Source: Microbacterium sp. W4I4 (lineage in GTDB: Bacteria; Actinomycetota; Actinomycetes; Actinomycetales; Microbacteriaceae). Taken from it: 64,000 nt of DNA. Below, one piece after another: positions 35,263 to 44,833 of the stretch (positions are counted from its first letter, which is position 1; each line of letters begins with the position of its first letter). A program made the translations under genes and the position numbers. The notes under the pieces are model-generated. The model had not been told where the DNA came from. It made no database searches and saw only the letters and a program-made list of their open reading frames with translations. The stretch is taken from assembly GCF_030816235.1 (NCBI RefSeq), contig NZ_JAUSXT010000001.1, forward strand, positions 62,001 to 126,000. The letters run 5' to 3'.

Positions 35263-37047
35263 GTGAGCACTCGAGCAACGCGCGGAACGAGACGGCGCAC
35301 GGTCGTCGCGCTCGCGGTGATCCTGACCGTCCTGTGCGCCTTCGTCTTCCGGCTGGTCGACATCCAGGTCGTGCACGCCGACGATCACGTCGCCGAGTCG
35401 CTGGGCCAGATGAGCAGCTCCTCGACGGTCCCCGGCGCCCGAGGCGACATCGTGGACGCCAACGGGACGGTGCTCGCCCAGGGAGCGTTCGTCTACGACT
35501 CGCAGCTGGATCCCAAGCTGATCAACGACTTCGAGACCAAGCCGGCCCTGAAGAAGAAGGCGAAGATGCCCTGGTCGGAGGCCAGCGAGAGGATCGCCGA
35601 GATCGTCGGGATGACCGGAGACGAGGTCCGCGCTCTCGTGTCCGCGAAGCTGGCGGCGGATCCGACCAGCCAGTACGCGAAGCTGAAGAACGGCCTGTCG
35701 ACCGATCAGTACCTCGCCCTGCGCGACCTCAAGCTCGCGTACGTCCACAGCACGGCGCGGCCCGTGCGGGTCTACCCCAACGGCGCCGTCGCGGGAAACC
35801 TCGTCGGCTTCCTGAACGGGGCGGGCAAGGCCGAGTACGGTATCGAGCGGATGCAGCAGCAGTGCCTCGCCGCGACGAGCGGCACCAACACGTACAAGCG
35901 CGGCCAGGGCGGCGTGCGCATTCCGGGCAGCGAGCGCACCGTGCCGGCCGTCGACGGCGGCACCGTGCAGCTCACGATCGACAGCGATCTCAACTGGTAC
36001 CTGCAGCAGATGATCGCCGAGGAGGCGCAGCGTCAGGGAGCCATCTCGGGCAGCGTCACCGTGGTCGAAGTGAAGACCGGCAAGATCCGCGCCGCGGCCG
36101 AGTACCCCTCGGTGGATCCCAACGACATCAACGCCGTGGATCCCGAGTACTGGCGCTCCCACATCTTCTCCGACGCGCACGAGCCCGGATCGACCTTCAA
36201 GGCGGTCACCGCCGCGACCATCATCGACCAGGGCAAGGCCACCTGGTCCTCGCACGTCAGCGCGAAGTCACGCGAGAAGCTCCCCAACGGGCAGGTCATC
36301 AACGACGCGTTCCCGCATCCGCAGAACGAATACACCCTCGCAGGTGCGCTGATCGACTCCTCGAACGTGGCGCTGTCGAAGTTCGGCACGATGGTCGACC
36401 CTGTGACGCGAGCCGACTACCTCGAGCGGTTCGGCGTCGGCCACAAGACCGCGATCGGGTTCCCCGCCGAGCAGAAGGGTCAGGTCATCGACCCGGCGAA
36501 GTGGGACGCGCGGACGCTGTACACCACGACCTTCGGGCAGGCGTTCACCGTCACTCCCGCGCAGCTCGCGGGTGCATACCAGGCGCTCGGCAACAACGGG
36601 AAGAAGATCGACCTGTCGCTGGTGGAGTCCTGCACCGACGCGGACGGCACGGTGCACAAGGCGCCGGAGCCTGCGAGCGAGCAGATCATCAAGCCGGGCA
36701 CGGCCAAGGAGGTACTGCGGATGCTGGAGAACGTCGCCGTGCAGGGCGGCAACGCCCGCGCCATCGAGATCCCCGGATACCGGATCGGCATCAAGACGGG
36801 CACCGCAGAGAAGGCCAACGGCCGCGGCGGGTACAAGAAGGGCATCTACTTCACGAGCATGATCGGCATCGCCCCGATCGAGGACCCGCAGTACATCGTG
36901 GAGGTCACTCTCGACGAGCCGACTAAGATCAGAAGTTCGGCAGCGAACGCCGTCGCCTTCCAGCAGGCGATGACCCAGGTGCTCAAGACCTACCGCGTCG
37001 CGCCGTCCTCGCAGCCGATGGAAGAGCTGCTTCCCAAATTCGACTAG
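35263..37047 (+). CDS. ftsI: Septal transpeptidase FtsI (penicillin-binding protein)
   Basis: A 594-residue class B penicillin-binding protein that crosslinks septal peptidoglycan. One N-terminal membrane helix (about 14-33) anchors it. The pedestal domain follows, then the transpeptidase with Ser310-x-x-Lys313 (EPGSTFKAV), Ser366-Ser-Asn368, and KTGT at 511-514. GTG start. The next gene is murF; murE, which usually lies between them, is absent from this place. Confidence 0.96.
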   Translation: MSTRATRGTRRRTVVALAVILTVLCAFVFRLVDIQVVHADDHVAESLGQMSSSSTVPGARGDIVDANGTVLAQGAFVYDSQLDPKLINDFETKPALKKKAKMPWSEASERIAEIVGMTGDEVRALVSAKLAADPTSQYAKLKNGLSTDQYLALRDLKLAYVHSTARPVRVYPNGAVAGNLVGFLNGAGKAEYGIERMQQQCLAATSGTNTYKRGQGGVRIPGSERTVPAVDGGTVQLTIDSDLNWYLQQMIAEEAQRQGAISGSVTVVEVKTGKIRAAAEYPSVDPNDINAVDPEYWRSHIFSDAHEPGSTFKAVTAATIIDQGKATWSSHVSAKSREKLPNGQVINDAFPHPQNEYTLAGALIDSSNVALSKFGTMVDPVTRADYLERFGVGHKTAIGFPAEQKGQVIDPAKWDARTLYTTTFGQAFTVTPAQLAGAYQALGNNGKKIDLSLVESCTDADGTVHKAPEPASEQIIKPGTAKEVLRMLENVAVQGGNARAIEIPGYRIGIKTGTAEKANGRGGYKKGIYFTSMIGIAPIEDPQYIVEVTLDEPTKIRSSAANAVAFQQAMTQVLKTYRVAPSSQPMEELLPKFD

Positions 37048-37077
37048 CCGGCGCTGAGCCGCGCATGGAGATGTCAC

Positions 37078-38490
37078 ATGATCGCTCTGTCGCTCGCCGA
37101 GATCGCCGAGATCCTTCACGGTGAGCTGCGGCTGACCGGTGCGGACACCCCGGAGACTGTGGTGGACGGCTCGGTCGACACGGACTCGCGCGAGATGCGC
37201 CCCGGATCGATCTTCGTCGCCAAGCCCGGGGAGGCCACTGACGGACACCGGTTCGTCGGCGCCGCCGTCGAGGCCGGCGCGGTCCTCGCGATCGTCGAGC
37301 GTCCGGTGGACGACGCGGTCACGCAGATCGTCGTGGACGACGCCGTCGAGGCCCTCGCCGATCTCGCCCGGGAAGTCGTCGCGCTCGTACGCACGGCAGG
37401 AGACCTGCGCATCGTGGGGATCACCGGATCCAACGGCAAGACCACCACGAAGAACTTCCTCGCCCGCATCCTGCAGGACGACGGCGAGACTGTGGCGCCG
37501 GTGCGCTCCTACAACAACGAGGTCGGCGCACCGCTGACCATGCTGCGCGTGACCGAGTCGACCCGGTATCTGGTCAGCGAGTTCGGCGCAGCCGGGCCCG
37601 GCAGCATCGCCCGTCTCGCAGGGCTGGTCGAGCCGGACGTCTCCGTCGTGCTGATGGTCGGGCTCGCGCACGCCGGAGGATTCGGCGGCATCGAAGGCAC
37701 CGCACGCGCCAAGTCCGAGCTGGTGCAGGCGGCCCGCCATGGCGGCGCGGCCGTGCTCAACATCGACGATCCGCGGGTCTGGGCCATGCGCGAGATCGCC
37801 GCCGAGCGCGATCTGACCGTGGTCTCCTTCGGGCAGGCCGAGGGTGCCGACGTGCGCGCCGAGGAGATCGTCGTGACCGCCTCGGGCACCTCGTGCACCA
37901 TCGTGCACGACGGACAGCGGCTGGCGCTGCGCCTCCAGGTGCTCGGCGCCCACCACATCGCCAATGCCCTGGCGGCCATCGCCGCCGCGAGCGTGCTCGG
38001 CGTCTCGGCATCCGATTCCATCTCCCGTCTGGAGACGGTGCAGATCGCTGAGCGCTGGCGGATGCAGCCGATGGGCAGCGACCGCGTGCGCATCATCAAC
38101 GACGCCTACAACGCCAGTCCCGACTCGATGGCCGCAGCCCTGCGCACCCTCGCGCAGATCACCGCACCGGGGGAGCGCACCGTCGCCGTCCTCGGCGCGA
38201 TGAGCGAGCTCGGCGAGGCCGCGGGCGAGGAGCACGACCGCATCGGCCTGCTGGCCGTGCGACTGAACATCCAGCGCATCGTGGTCGTGGGGGCCGAAGC
38301 CCGTCGCCTGTACCTGTCGGTCGTCGGCGAGGGATCGTGGGACAGTGAAGCCGTGCATCTGCTCGATCAGGACGCCGCGTTCGAATACCTGAAGACTGAG
38401 CTGCGCGACGGCGACCGCGTACTCGTGAAGTCATCCAACTCCGTGGGGCTCCGGCATCTCGGCGATCGTCTGGGAGAATGGTTCTCGTGA
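37078..38490 (+). CDS. murF: UDP-MurNAc-tripeptide--D-Ala-D-Ala ligase
   Basis: A 470-residue Mur ligase that adds D-alanyl-D-alanine to the UDP-MurNAc tripeptide. The ATP loop is GSNGKTTT at 117-124, the central motif is 'LVSEFGAAGPGSIARLAG', and 'INDAYNASPDSMAAAL' is the MurF-specific C-terminal block. Length is normal, so murE is not fused to it. It starts 30 bases after ftsI and overlaps mraY by four bases. Confidence 0.96.
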   Translation: MIALSLAEIAEILHGELRLTGADTPETVVDGSVDTDSREMRPGSIFVAKPGEATDGHRFVGAAVEAGAVLAIVERPVDDAVTQIVVDDAVEALADLAREVVALVRTAGDLRIVGITGSNGKTTTKNFLARILQDDGETVAPVRSYNNEVGAPLTMLRVTESTRYLVSEFGAAGPGSIARLAGLVEPDVSVVLMVGLAHAGGFGGIEGTARAKSELVQAARHGGAAVLNIDDPRVWAMREIAAERDLTVVSFGQAEGADVRAEEIVVTASGTSCTIVHDGQRLALRLQVLGAHHIANALAAIAAASVLGVSASDSISRLETVQIAERWRMQPMGSDRVRIINDAYNASPDSMAAALRTLAQITAPGERTVAVLGAMSELGEAAGEEHDRIGLLAVRLNIQRIVVVGAEARRLYLSVVGEGSWDSEAVHLLDQDAAFEYLKTELRDGDRVLVKSSNSVGLRHLGDRLGEWFS

Positions 38491-39596
38491 GGTCCTTGCT
38501 TATGGCGACGGCGATATCGCTCGCCTTCTCGCTCTTCCTGACTCCGGTGTTCCTGAAGGGGTTCCGTCGGATCGGCTGGGGGCAGGTCATCCGCACCCCT
38601 GAGGACATCGCCAACCCGAGCCACGAGGCCAAACGCGGCACGCCCACGATGGGCGGCGTGATCTTCATCCTCGGCACGATCGTCGGCTACTTCGCCGGCA
38701 CGTTCTTCGGCGGCACCACTCCTGCCTTGTCGGCGATCCTGGTGCTGTGGCTCATGGTCGGCTTCGGCGTGGTCGGCTTCATCGACGACTACATGAAGGT
38801 GCGCAGCCAGCGCAGCCTCGGTCTGTCCGGCTGGCGCAAGATCGTCGGCCAGCTCGCGGTGCTGATCCCGTTCGGCGTGGTCGCGCTGAACTTCCCGAAC
38901 TCGCTCGGACAGTATCCGGCCAGCGGCTTCGTCTCCTTCTTCCGCGACATCTCCTGGCTGAACCTGTTCGCCTTCGGAGCCGTGCTCGGCTGGATCCTGT
39001 ATCTGATCTGGATCTCGGTCATCGGCGTCGCGACCTCCAACAGCGTCAACCTCACCGACGGGCTGGACGGCCTCGCGGCCGGAGCCGGCGTCTTCGTCGT
39101 GGGCTCCTACGGCCTGATCGCGTTCTGGCAGTTCAAGCAGTCCTGCGTCGGCGAGGGCATGAACGCGGTGGGCTGCTACGAGGTGCGCGAGCCACTGAAC
39201 CTCGCGACCGTCGCCGCGGCGTTCGCGGGCGGTCTGATCGGGTTCCTCTGGTGGAACGCGCCGAAGGCGAAGGTCTTCATGGGCGACGTGGGGTCGATGG
39301 CCATCGGCGGTGTGGTCACCGCGATGGCGATCCTCACACGCACCGAACTGCTGCTGTTCGTGATCGCCGGCATCTTCGTGCTCTCCTCGGGCTCCGTCAT
39401 CCTGCAGCGGGCGTACTTCAAGATCACCCGCGGCAAGCGACTATTCCTGATGAGTCCCTTCCACCATCATCTCGAGATGCGCGGGTGGGCCGAGGTGACC
39501 ATCGTCGTGCGGCTGTGGATCATCGCCGGGCTGCTGGCGGCATCCGCCGTCGGGCTCTTCTACGTGGACTGGTTCGCCCAGGCCTCGAACGGCTGA
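38487..39596 (+). CDS. mraY: Phospho-MurNAc-pentapeptide translocase
   Basis: A 369-residue polytopic enzyme (about ten membrane helices) that moves phospho-MurNAc-pentapeptide onto undecaprenyl phosphate, making lipid I. Conserved blocks are 'KRGTPTMGG', 'FIDDYMKVRSQRSLGL', 'NLTDGLDGLAAG' and the histidine motif 'SPFHHHLEMRGW'. I choose the GTG at 38487, which overlaps the murF stop (GTGA) and has GGGAG ten bases upstream. An ATG at 38478 is only one base from that site. Confidence 0.95.
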   Translation: MRSLLMATAISLAFSLFLTPVFLKGFRRIGWGQVIRTPEDIANPSHEAKRGTPTMGGVIFILGTIVGYFAGTFFGGTTPALSAILVLWLMVGFGVVGFIDDYMKVRSQRSLGLSGWRKIVGQLAVLIPFGVVALNFPNSLGQYPASGFVSFFRDISWLNLFAFGAVLGWILYLIWISVIGVATSNSVNLTDGLDGLAAGAGVFVVGSYGLIAFWQFKQSCVGEGMNAVGCYEVREPLNLATVAAAFAGGLIGFLWWNAPKAKVFMGDVGSMAIGGVVTAMAILTRTELLLFVIAGIFVLSSGSVILQRAYFKITRGKRLFLMSPFHHHLEMRGWAEVTIVVRLWIIAGLLAASAVGLFYVDWFAQASNG

Positions 39597-39599
39597 CCC

Positions 39600-41135
39600 G
39601 TGACCACGGATCGCCTTGACACGCTGACCAGCTGGCACGCCGACTGGAGCGGGCTCCGCGTCGCGGTGCTGGGGCTGAGCGTCACCGGCTTCTCCGCCGC
39701 GGACACGCTCACCGAGCTCGGCGCCGACGTGCTGGTCCTCTCCGAAGACGCTTCGGAGGAGTACGCCCGTCTCGTGCCCGTCATCGGTGCGCGCCTCGAA
39801 CTCGGCTCCCTTGCGGAGGTCCCCGACTCGCTGCGCGACTTCGCCCCCGAGGTCATCGTCGCGTCCCCGGGATTCTCACCCTCGCATCCGGTGATCGTCT
39901 GGGCGCAGCAGAACGCGATCGCGCTCTGGGGAGACGTCGAGCTCGCCTGGCGGGTACGCGACAAGGTCGTCCGCGCCGACGGCACGCCCGCCGACTGGGT
40001 GCTCATCACCGGCACCAACGGCAAGACGACGACCACCCAGATCACGGCCACGCTGCTGAACGCGGGCGGACTGCGCGCGGCCCCGTGCGGCAACATCGGC
40101 ATCCCCGTGCTGGACGCGGTGCGCGACCCAGGCGGCTTCGATGTGCTCGTGGTCGAGCTCTCCAGCCATCAGCTCTGGTACATCGGACAGTCCGCGCCCG
40201 CAGGCCAGCTGGTGCCGTACGCGGCCACCTGCCTCAATCTGGCCGACGACCATCTCGTCTGGCATGGCAGCGCCGAGGAGTACCGCGCGGCCAAGGCGTT
40301 CGTGTACCGGCACACCCGCGTCGCCTGCGTCTACAACAAGTCCGACCTCGCCACCCAGCGGATGGTCGAGGAGGCGGACGTCACCGACGGCGCCCGCGCC
40401 ATCGGGTTCGACCTCGGCACGCCCGGCCCGAGCGACGTGGGCGTCGTGGACGGCATCCTCGTGGACCGCGCCTTCCACGACGACCGCCGGCACAGCGCGC
40501 TGGAGCTGACCACCGTCGACGAGCTGCGCTCCGCGGGGCTCGCCGCGCCGCACGTCGTGCAGAACATCCTTGCGGCATCCGCCCTGGCCCGCTCGCTCGG
40601 CGTGGAGCCCGCGGCGATCCACGACGCGCTGCAGAGCTTCACGATGGACGCCCACCGCATTCAGATCATCGCCGAACACCGGGGCATCCGGTGGGTCGAC
40701 GATTCCAAGGCGACCAACCCGCACGCCGCCGCGTCATCGCTGCGCGCCCACCCCGGTGCGATCTGGGTCGTCGGGGGAGATCTGAAGGGCGTCGACCTCA
40801 GCGAGCTCGTGTCGGATGCCGGTGCGACGGCCGGCGGCGCGATCGTCATCGGCGTCGACCGGGAGCCCGTGCTGACGGCATTCCGGCGACACGCGCCGCA
40901 CGTGCCGGTCTTCGAGGTCGTCCCTGGCGACACTGAAGGGGTCATGGACCGCGTCGTGGAGCTGGCGACGGGGATGATCGACGGCGAGGGCACGGTTCTG
41001 CTGGCCCCCGCGGCGGCATCCTTCGACCAGTTCTCCAGCTACGCGGACCGGGGAGAGCGCTTCGCCCAGGCGGTGCGCGAATGGATCGGACGGGGGAGCG
41101 CGGATGACGCAGACGGCTCACCCACCGCGCACTGA
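39600..41135 (+). CDS. murD: UDP-MurNAc-L-alanine--D-glutamate ligase
   Basis: A 511-residue Mur ligase that adds D-glutamate. The N-terminal nucleotide-binding fold begins 'LRVAVLGLSVTGFSAAD', the ATP loop is GTNGKTTT at 138-145, and the C-terminal part has 'WVDDSKATNPHAAASSL', the MurD signature. GTG start three bases after the mraY stop. The end overlaps ftsW by 32 bases. Confidence 0.96.
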   Translation: MTTDRLDTLTSWHADWSGLRVAVLGLSVTGFSAADTLTELGADVLVLSEDASEEYARLVPVIGARLELGSLAEVPDSLRDFAPEVIVASPGFSPSHPVIVWAQQNAIALWGDVELAWRVRDKVVRADGTPADWVLITGTNGKTTTTQITATLLNAGGLRAAPCGNIGIPVLDAVRDPGGFDVLVVELSSHQLWYIGQSAPAGQLVPYAATCLNLADDHLVWHGSAEEYRAAKAFVYRHTRVACVYNKSDLATQRMVEEADVTDGARAIGFDLGTPGPSDVGVVDGILVDRAFHDDRRHSALELTTVDELRSAGLAAPHVVQNILAASALARSLGVEPAAIHDALQSFTMDAHRIQIIAEHRGIRWVDDSKATNPHAAASSLRAHPGAIWVVGGDLKGVDLSELVSDAGATAGGAIVIGVDREPVLTAFRRHAPHVPVFEVVPGDTEGVMDRVVELATGMIDGEGTVLLAPAAASFDQFSSYADRGERFAQAVREWIGRGSADDADGSPTAH

Positions 41136-42348
41136 CGCCCGCGGTCTCGCGGCACGCGTCTCGCTCGGCAGGCTCTTCGCCCCGCCGTCCACCGAGTTCG
41201 TGATGATCGCGTCGACCGCGGTGCTGCTCACGATCTTCGGCGTGGTCATGGTGCTCTCCGCCACCAGCGCGAACCCCACCGCACCGCTGGACGCGGCGCT
41301 GAAGCAGGGGGTGTTCGCGCTCATCGGCATCCCGCTGATGATGCTCGTCAGCCGTCTGCCCATCGCGTTCTTCGGCAAGATCGCCTGGCCGGCGCTGATC
41401 CTGGCCGTGCTGTTCCAGCTGCTCGTGTTCGTGCCCGGAGTGGGTGTCTCATCGTACGGCAACCGGAACTGGATCAACCTCGCAGGCATCCAGCTGCAGC
41501 CGTCGGAGTTCCTCAAGCTCGCCCTCGCCATCTGGATCGCGTTCGTGCTGCTGCGCAAACAGAGCAAGCTCGGCACCTGGCACCAGGTCTTCATCCCCGT
41601 CGTACCGGTCTCGATCCTCGCGATCGGCACGGTGATCGCCGGCAACGACCTGGGCACCGTGATGGTGCTCGTGCTCGTCGTGCTGGGCTGCCTGTTCTTC
41701 TCCGGAGCCAAGCTGCGGCTGTTCATCCTGCCGCTGCTGCTCGGGCTGGTCGCGGTGCTGGGTTTCGCGCTGACCAGCGAGAACCGGATGAATCGCATCC
41801 TGTCTGCCTTCTTCCCCAAGGCCTGCGACCCGACCAATGAGTGCTACCAGGCCGTGCACGGCATGTGGGGGCTCGCCAACGGCGGCTTCTTCGGCGTGGG
41901 GCTGGGCAACTCGCAGGAGAAGTACTGGCTGCCCGCCGCCTCGAACGACTACATCTTCGCCATCGTCGGCGAAGAGCTCGGCATGCTCGGCTGCCTGCTC
42001 GTGCTGGCACTGTTCGGCGTGTTCGCCGTCGGAGCGTTCCACATCATCCGCAAGACGAATGATCCGTTCGTGCGCATCGCATCCGGCGGCATCGTGGTCT
42101 GGATCATCGGCCAGGCGCTGTTCAACATCGGCGTGGTGCTGCGCATCCTGCCCGTGATGGGCGTGCCGCTGCCGTTCATGTCGCAGGGCGGCACGTCCCT
42201 GCTGTCGGTGATGATCGCGTGCGGCGTGCTGCTGGCCTTCGCCCGCACCATCCCGGCCGCCGAGAAATCGTCCGCGAAGGCCTCGCCGGCCGCGAAGAGG
42301 ACCGCTGGACGCCCGAGCGCAGGTCGCAAGGGTAAGGTCGCTCGGTGA
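41104..42348 (+). CDS. ftsW: Septal peptidoglycan polymerase FtsW
   Basis: A 414-residue SEDS glycosyltransferase that polymerises lipid II at the septum with FtsI. Ten membrane helices; family blocks 'NRNWINLAGIQLQPSEFLK', 'GNDLGTVMVLV' and 'GVPLPFMSQGGTSLLSVMIA' are present. A loop 'ACDPTNECYQAVHG' has two cysteines. The C-terminal tail is Lys/Ala-rich and cytoplasmic. The ATG at 41104 lies inside murD with a good site (GGGGGAG) upstream. The murG promoter is inside its last codons. Confidence 0.95.
   Translation: MTQTAHPPRTDARGLAARVSLGRLFAPPSTEFVMIASTAVLLTIFGVVMVLSATSANPTAPLDAALKQGVFALIGIPLMMLVSRLPIAFFGKIAWPALILAVLFQLLVFVPGVGVSSYGNRNWINLAGIQLQPSEFLKLALAIWIAFVLLRKQSKLGTWHQVFIPVVPVSILAIGTVIAGNDLGTVMVLVLVVLGCLFFSGAKLRLFILPLLLGLVAVLGFALTSENRMNRILSAFFPKACDPTNECYQAVHGMWGLANGGFFGVGLGNSQEKYWLPAASNDYIFAIVGEELGMLGCLLVLALFGVFAVGAFHIIRKTNDPFVRIASGGIVVWIIGQALFNIGVVLRILPVMGVPLPFMSQGGTSLLSVMIACGVLLAFARTIPAAEKSSAKASPAAKRTAGRPSAGRKGKVAR
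42333..42338 (+). promoter_or_regulatory. Internal -10 box for murG (leaderless)
   Basis: TAAGGT within the 3' end of ftsW, six bases before the murG GTG. It would allow murG and later genes to be transcribed apart from the main operon. Confidence 0.5.
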
Positions 42349-43418
42349 CCACCTATCTTCTGGCCGGTGGGGGAACCGCCGGCCACGTCAATCCGCTGCT
42401 CGCCGTCGCCGACCGTCTGCGCGAGCGCGACGGCGCCGAGGTGCTCGTGCTCGGTACGAAGGAAGGGCTCGAGTCCCGACTCGTGCCCGCCCGCGGCTAC
42501 GAGCTGCTCGTCGTCGACAAGGTGCCGTTCCCGCGGCGCCCGAACCGCGCGGCCGCGGCCTTCCCGATCCGCTTCGGTCGTGCCGTGTCGCAGGCGCGCG
42601 CGCACATCCGCGCGCATGACGTGGACGTCGTCGTCGGCTTCGGCGGCTACGCGTCGGCCCCGGCGTACGTGGCGGCCCGACGCGAGAAGATCCCCTTCGT
42701 CGTGCACGAGGCCAACGCCAGGCCCGGCCTGGCCAACGTGCTCGGGGCGCGTCGCGCGGCAGCGGTCGGCGTGGCCTTCGACGGCACTCCGCTGCGCGGC
42801 GGCGAGGTCGTCGGCATGCCGCTGCGCCGCGAGGTCATGGAGTTCGACCGTGCGGCCCTGCGCGACGAGGCGGCGGCGGAGTTCGGACTGGATCCCGCGA
42901 AGCCCGTGCTGCTGGTCTTCGGCGGGTCACTGGGCGCACTGCGACTGAACAACGCGTTCGCCGATGCCTGGCAGGACGTGCTCGACGCGGGCTGGCAGCT
43001 ACTGCATGTCACGGGCGAGCGCAGCGACCTGACGGCTCCGGATGCCGAGGGCTACAGCCTGCGCCGCTACGTCGACCGGATGGATCTCGCTTTCGCCCTC
43101 GCCGATCTGATCGTCTCGCGCGCCGGCTCCGCGACGGTCAGCGAGATCAGCGCCCTCGGCATGCCCGCGATATACGTGCCGTACTCGGTCGGCAACGGCG
43201 AGCAGAGGCTGAACGCCGGCTCCGCGGTGGCCGCGGGGGCGGCGATCCTGCTGGACGACGAGACCTTCGACGGCGACGTGGTGCGCAGGCAGGTCGTGCC
43301 CATGCTGGGCGACCGCGAGCGCATCGAGCGGATGACGGATGCCGCGCAGCACGTCGGCACGCGCACCGGCACCGAGAACCTGATCGGCCTCATCGATCGC
43401 GCCCTCGCGGAAAAGTAG
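42345..43418 (+). CDS. murG: UDP-GlcNAc transferase MurG
   Basis: A 357-residue GT28 glycosyltransferase that adds GlcNAc to lipid I, giving lipid II. Conserved are 'LLAGGGTAGHVNPLLAVAD' at the N-terminus, 'GFGGYASAPAYVAARR', 'LLVFGGSLGALRLN' and 'LIVSRAGSATVSEISALG' in the sugar-nucleotide site. GTG start overlapping the ftsW stop. The stop codon TAG is also the first half of the likely murC -10 box. Confidence 0.96.
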   Translation: MTTYLLAGGGTAGHVNPLLAVADRLRERDGAEVLVLGTKEGLESRLVPARGYELLVVDKVPFPRRPNRAAAAFPIRFGRAVSQARAHIRAHDVDVVVGFGGYASAPAYVAARREKIPFVVHEANARPGLANVLGARRAAAVGVAFDGTPLRGGEVVGMPLRREVMEFDRAALRDEAAAEFGLDPAKPVLLVFGGSLGALRLNNAFADAWQDVLDAGWQLLHVTGERSDLTAPDAEGYSLRRYVDRMDLAFALADLIVSRAGSATVSEISALGMPAIYVPYSVGNGEQRLNAGSAVAAGAAILLDDETFDGDVVRRQVVPMLGDRERIERMTDAAQHVGTRTGTENLIGLIDRALAEK

Positions 43419-43421
43419 ACT
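43416..43421 (+). promoter_or_regulatory. -10 box of murC built on the murG stop codon
   Basis: TAGACT, whose TAG is the murG stop; nine bases before the murC ATG. Confidence 0.45.
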
Positions 43422-43430
43422 GGTGAAGAC

Positions 43431-44831
43431 ATGATCAGACCCGACCTCACGCTCCCCATCCCCGAGACCATCACCTCCGCGCACTTCATCGGCATCGGCG
43501 GCTCCGGGATGAGCGGACTCGCCAGGATGTTCCTCGACGCCGGCATCCGCGTCTCCGGATCCGACCGCTCCGACAGCGAAAACCTGCGCGCCCTCGCCGC
43601 CGCCGGTGCGACCGTGCACGTCGGCCATGACGCCGCACATCTCGGCGACGCCGACACCGTGATCCACACCGGCGCCATCTGGCCCGAGAACCCTGAATTC
43701 GTCACAGCCAAGCAGCGCGGCCTGCACGTCATCCACCGCTCCCAGGCGCTGTTCTGGCTGATCGGCGGTCGCCGACTGGTCTCCATCGCCGGCGCGCACG
43801 GCAAGACGTCGTCCACCGGGATGCTGGTGACCGCGCTGCAGGCGCTGGGCGCCGACCCGAACTTCGTCAACGGCGGCGTGATCGAGCAGCTCGGCGTGTC
43901 CAGCTCCTCCGGCACGGACGAGCTGTTCGTCATCGAGGCCGACGAGTCCGACGGCACCTTCCTGCTCTACGACACCTCGATCGCCCTGATCACGAACGTC
44001 GACCCCGACCACCTGGACTTCTTCGGCTCGGAGGACGCCTTCTACGACGCCTTCGTGCGCTTCGGCGACGAGGCGAGCGAGGCCGTCGTGATCTCCAGCG
44101 ACGATGCGGGCGCGCAGCGCGTGCACGCCGCACTCAGCCACCGTCGCATCATCACCTTCGGGCGCGCGGCGGATGCGGATCTGCGCGTGGAGGACATCGA
44201 CACCGCCGGCGGGGTCTCCGCAACGCTCGTGCATGCCGGCGAGTCCGTGCGCATGCAGTTGGCGGTCCCCGGTGCCCACAACGCAATCAACGCCGCGGGC
44301 ATCGTCGCCGTGCTGATCACCCTCGGGTACGGCCTGACCGACGCCGCGCATGCGGTGGAGGGTTTCGCCGGAACGGTGCGCCGTCTCGAGCTGCACGGCG
44401 AGGCGCGCGGCGTGCAGGTCTACGACGACTACTCGCACCACCCGACCGAGGTGCGCGCGGCCCTCGAGGCGATGCGCGGCATCACCGGGTCCGGCCGCCT
44501 GATCGCGATCCAGCAGCCGCACACCTACTCGCGCACCCAGCACATGTACCGCGAGTTCGCGGCCGTGCTCGAGGAGCTCGCAGATCACACCGTGATGCTC
44601 GACGTCTACGGTGCACGCGAAGATCCGGTGCCCGGCGTGACCGGCGAACTGGTCAGCGGCGCGTTCGCCGACCCCGCCAAGGTGCACTACGTGCCGGACT
44701 GGCAGGCGGCCGCCGATCACACCGCCGAGGTCGCCCGCGCCGGCGACGTCGTCGTCACCCTCGGCTGCGGCGACGTCTACCGGATCATCCCGCAGGTGCT
44801 CGACTCCCTCCGGCGCACGTCCGAGGACTGA
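43431..44831 (+). CDS. murC: UDP-MurNAc--L-alanine ligase
   Basis: A 466-residue Mur ligase that adds the first L-alanine to UDP-MurNAc. The N-terminal '[19 protein letters not shown]' binds the nucleotide, the ATP loop is GAHGKTSST near residue 122, and '[17 protein letters not shown]' is the MurC C-terminal block. It follows murG by 12 bases and ends two bases before ftsQ. Confidence 0.96.
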   Translation: MIRPDLTLPIPETITSAHFIGIGGSGMSGLARMFLDAGIRVSGSDRSDSENLRALAAAGATVHVGHDAAHLGDADTVIHTGAIWPENPEFVTAKQRGLHVIHRSQALFWLIGGRRLVSIAGAHGKTSSTGMLVTALQALGADPNFVNGGVIEQLGVSSSSGTDELFVIEADESDGTFLLYDTSIALITNVDPDHLDFFGSEDAFYDAFVRFGDEASEAVVISSDDAGAQRVHAALSHRRIITFGRAADADLRVEDIDTAGGVSATLVHAGESVRMQLAVPGAHNAINAAGIVAVLITLGYGLTDAAHAVEGFAGTVRRLELHGEARGVQVYDDYSHHPTEVRAALEAMRGITGSGRLIAIQQPHTYSRTQHMYREFAAVLEELADHTVMLDVYGAREDPVPGVTGELVSGAFADPAKVHYVPDWQAAADHTAEVARAGDVVVTLGCGDVYRIIPQVLDSLRRTSED

Positions 44832-44833
44832 GG

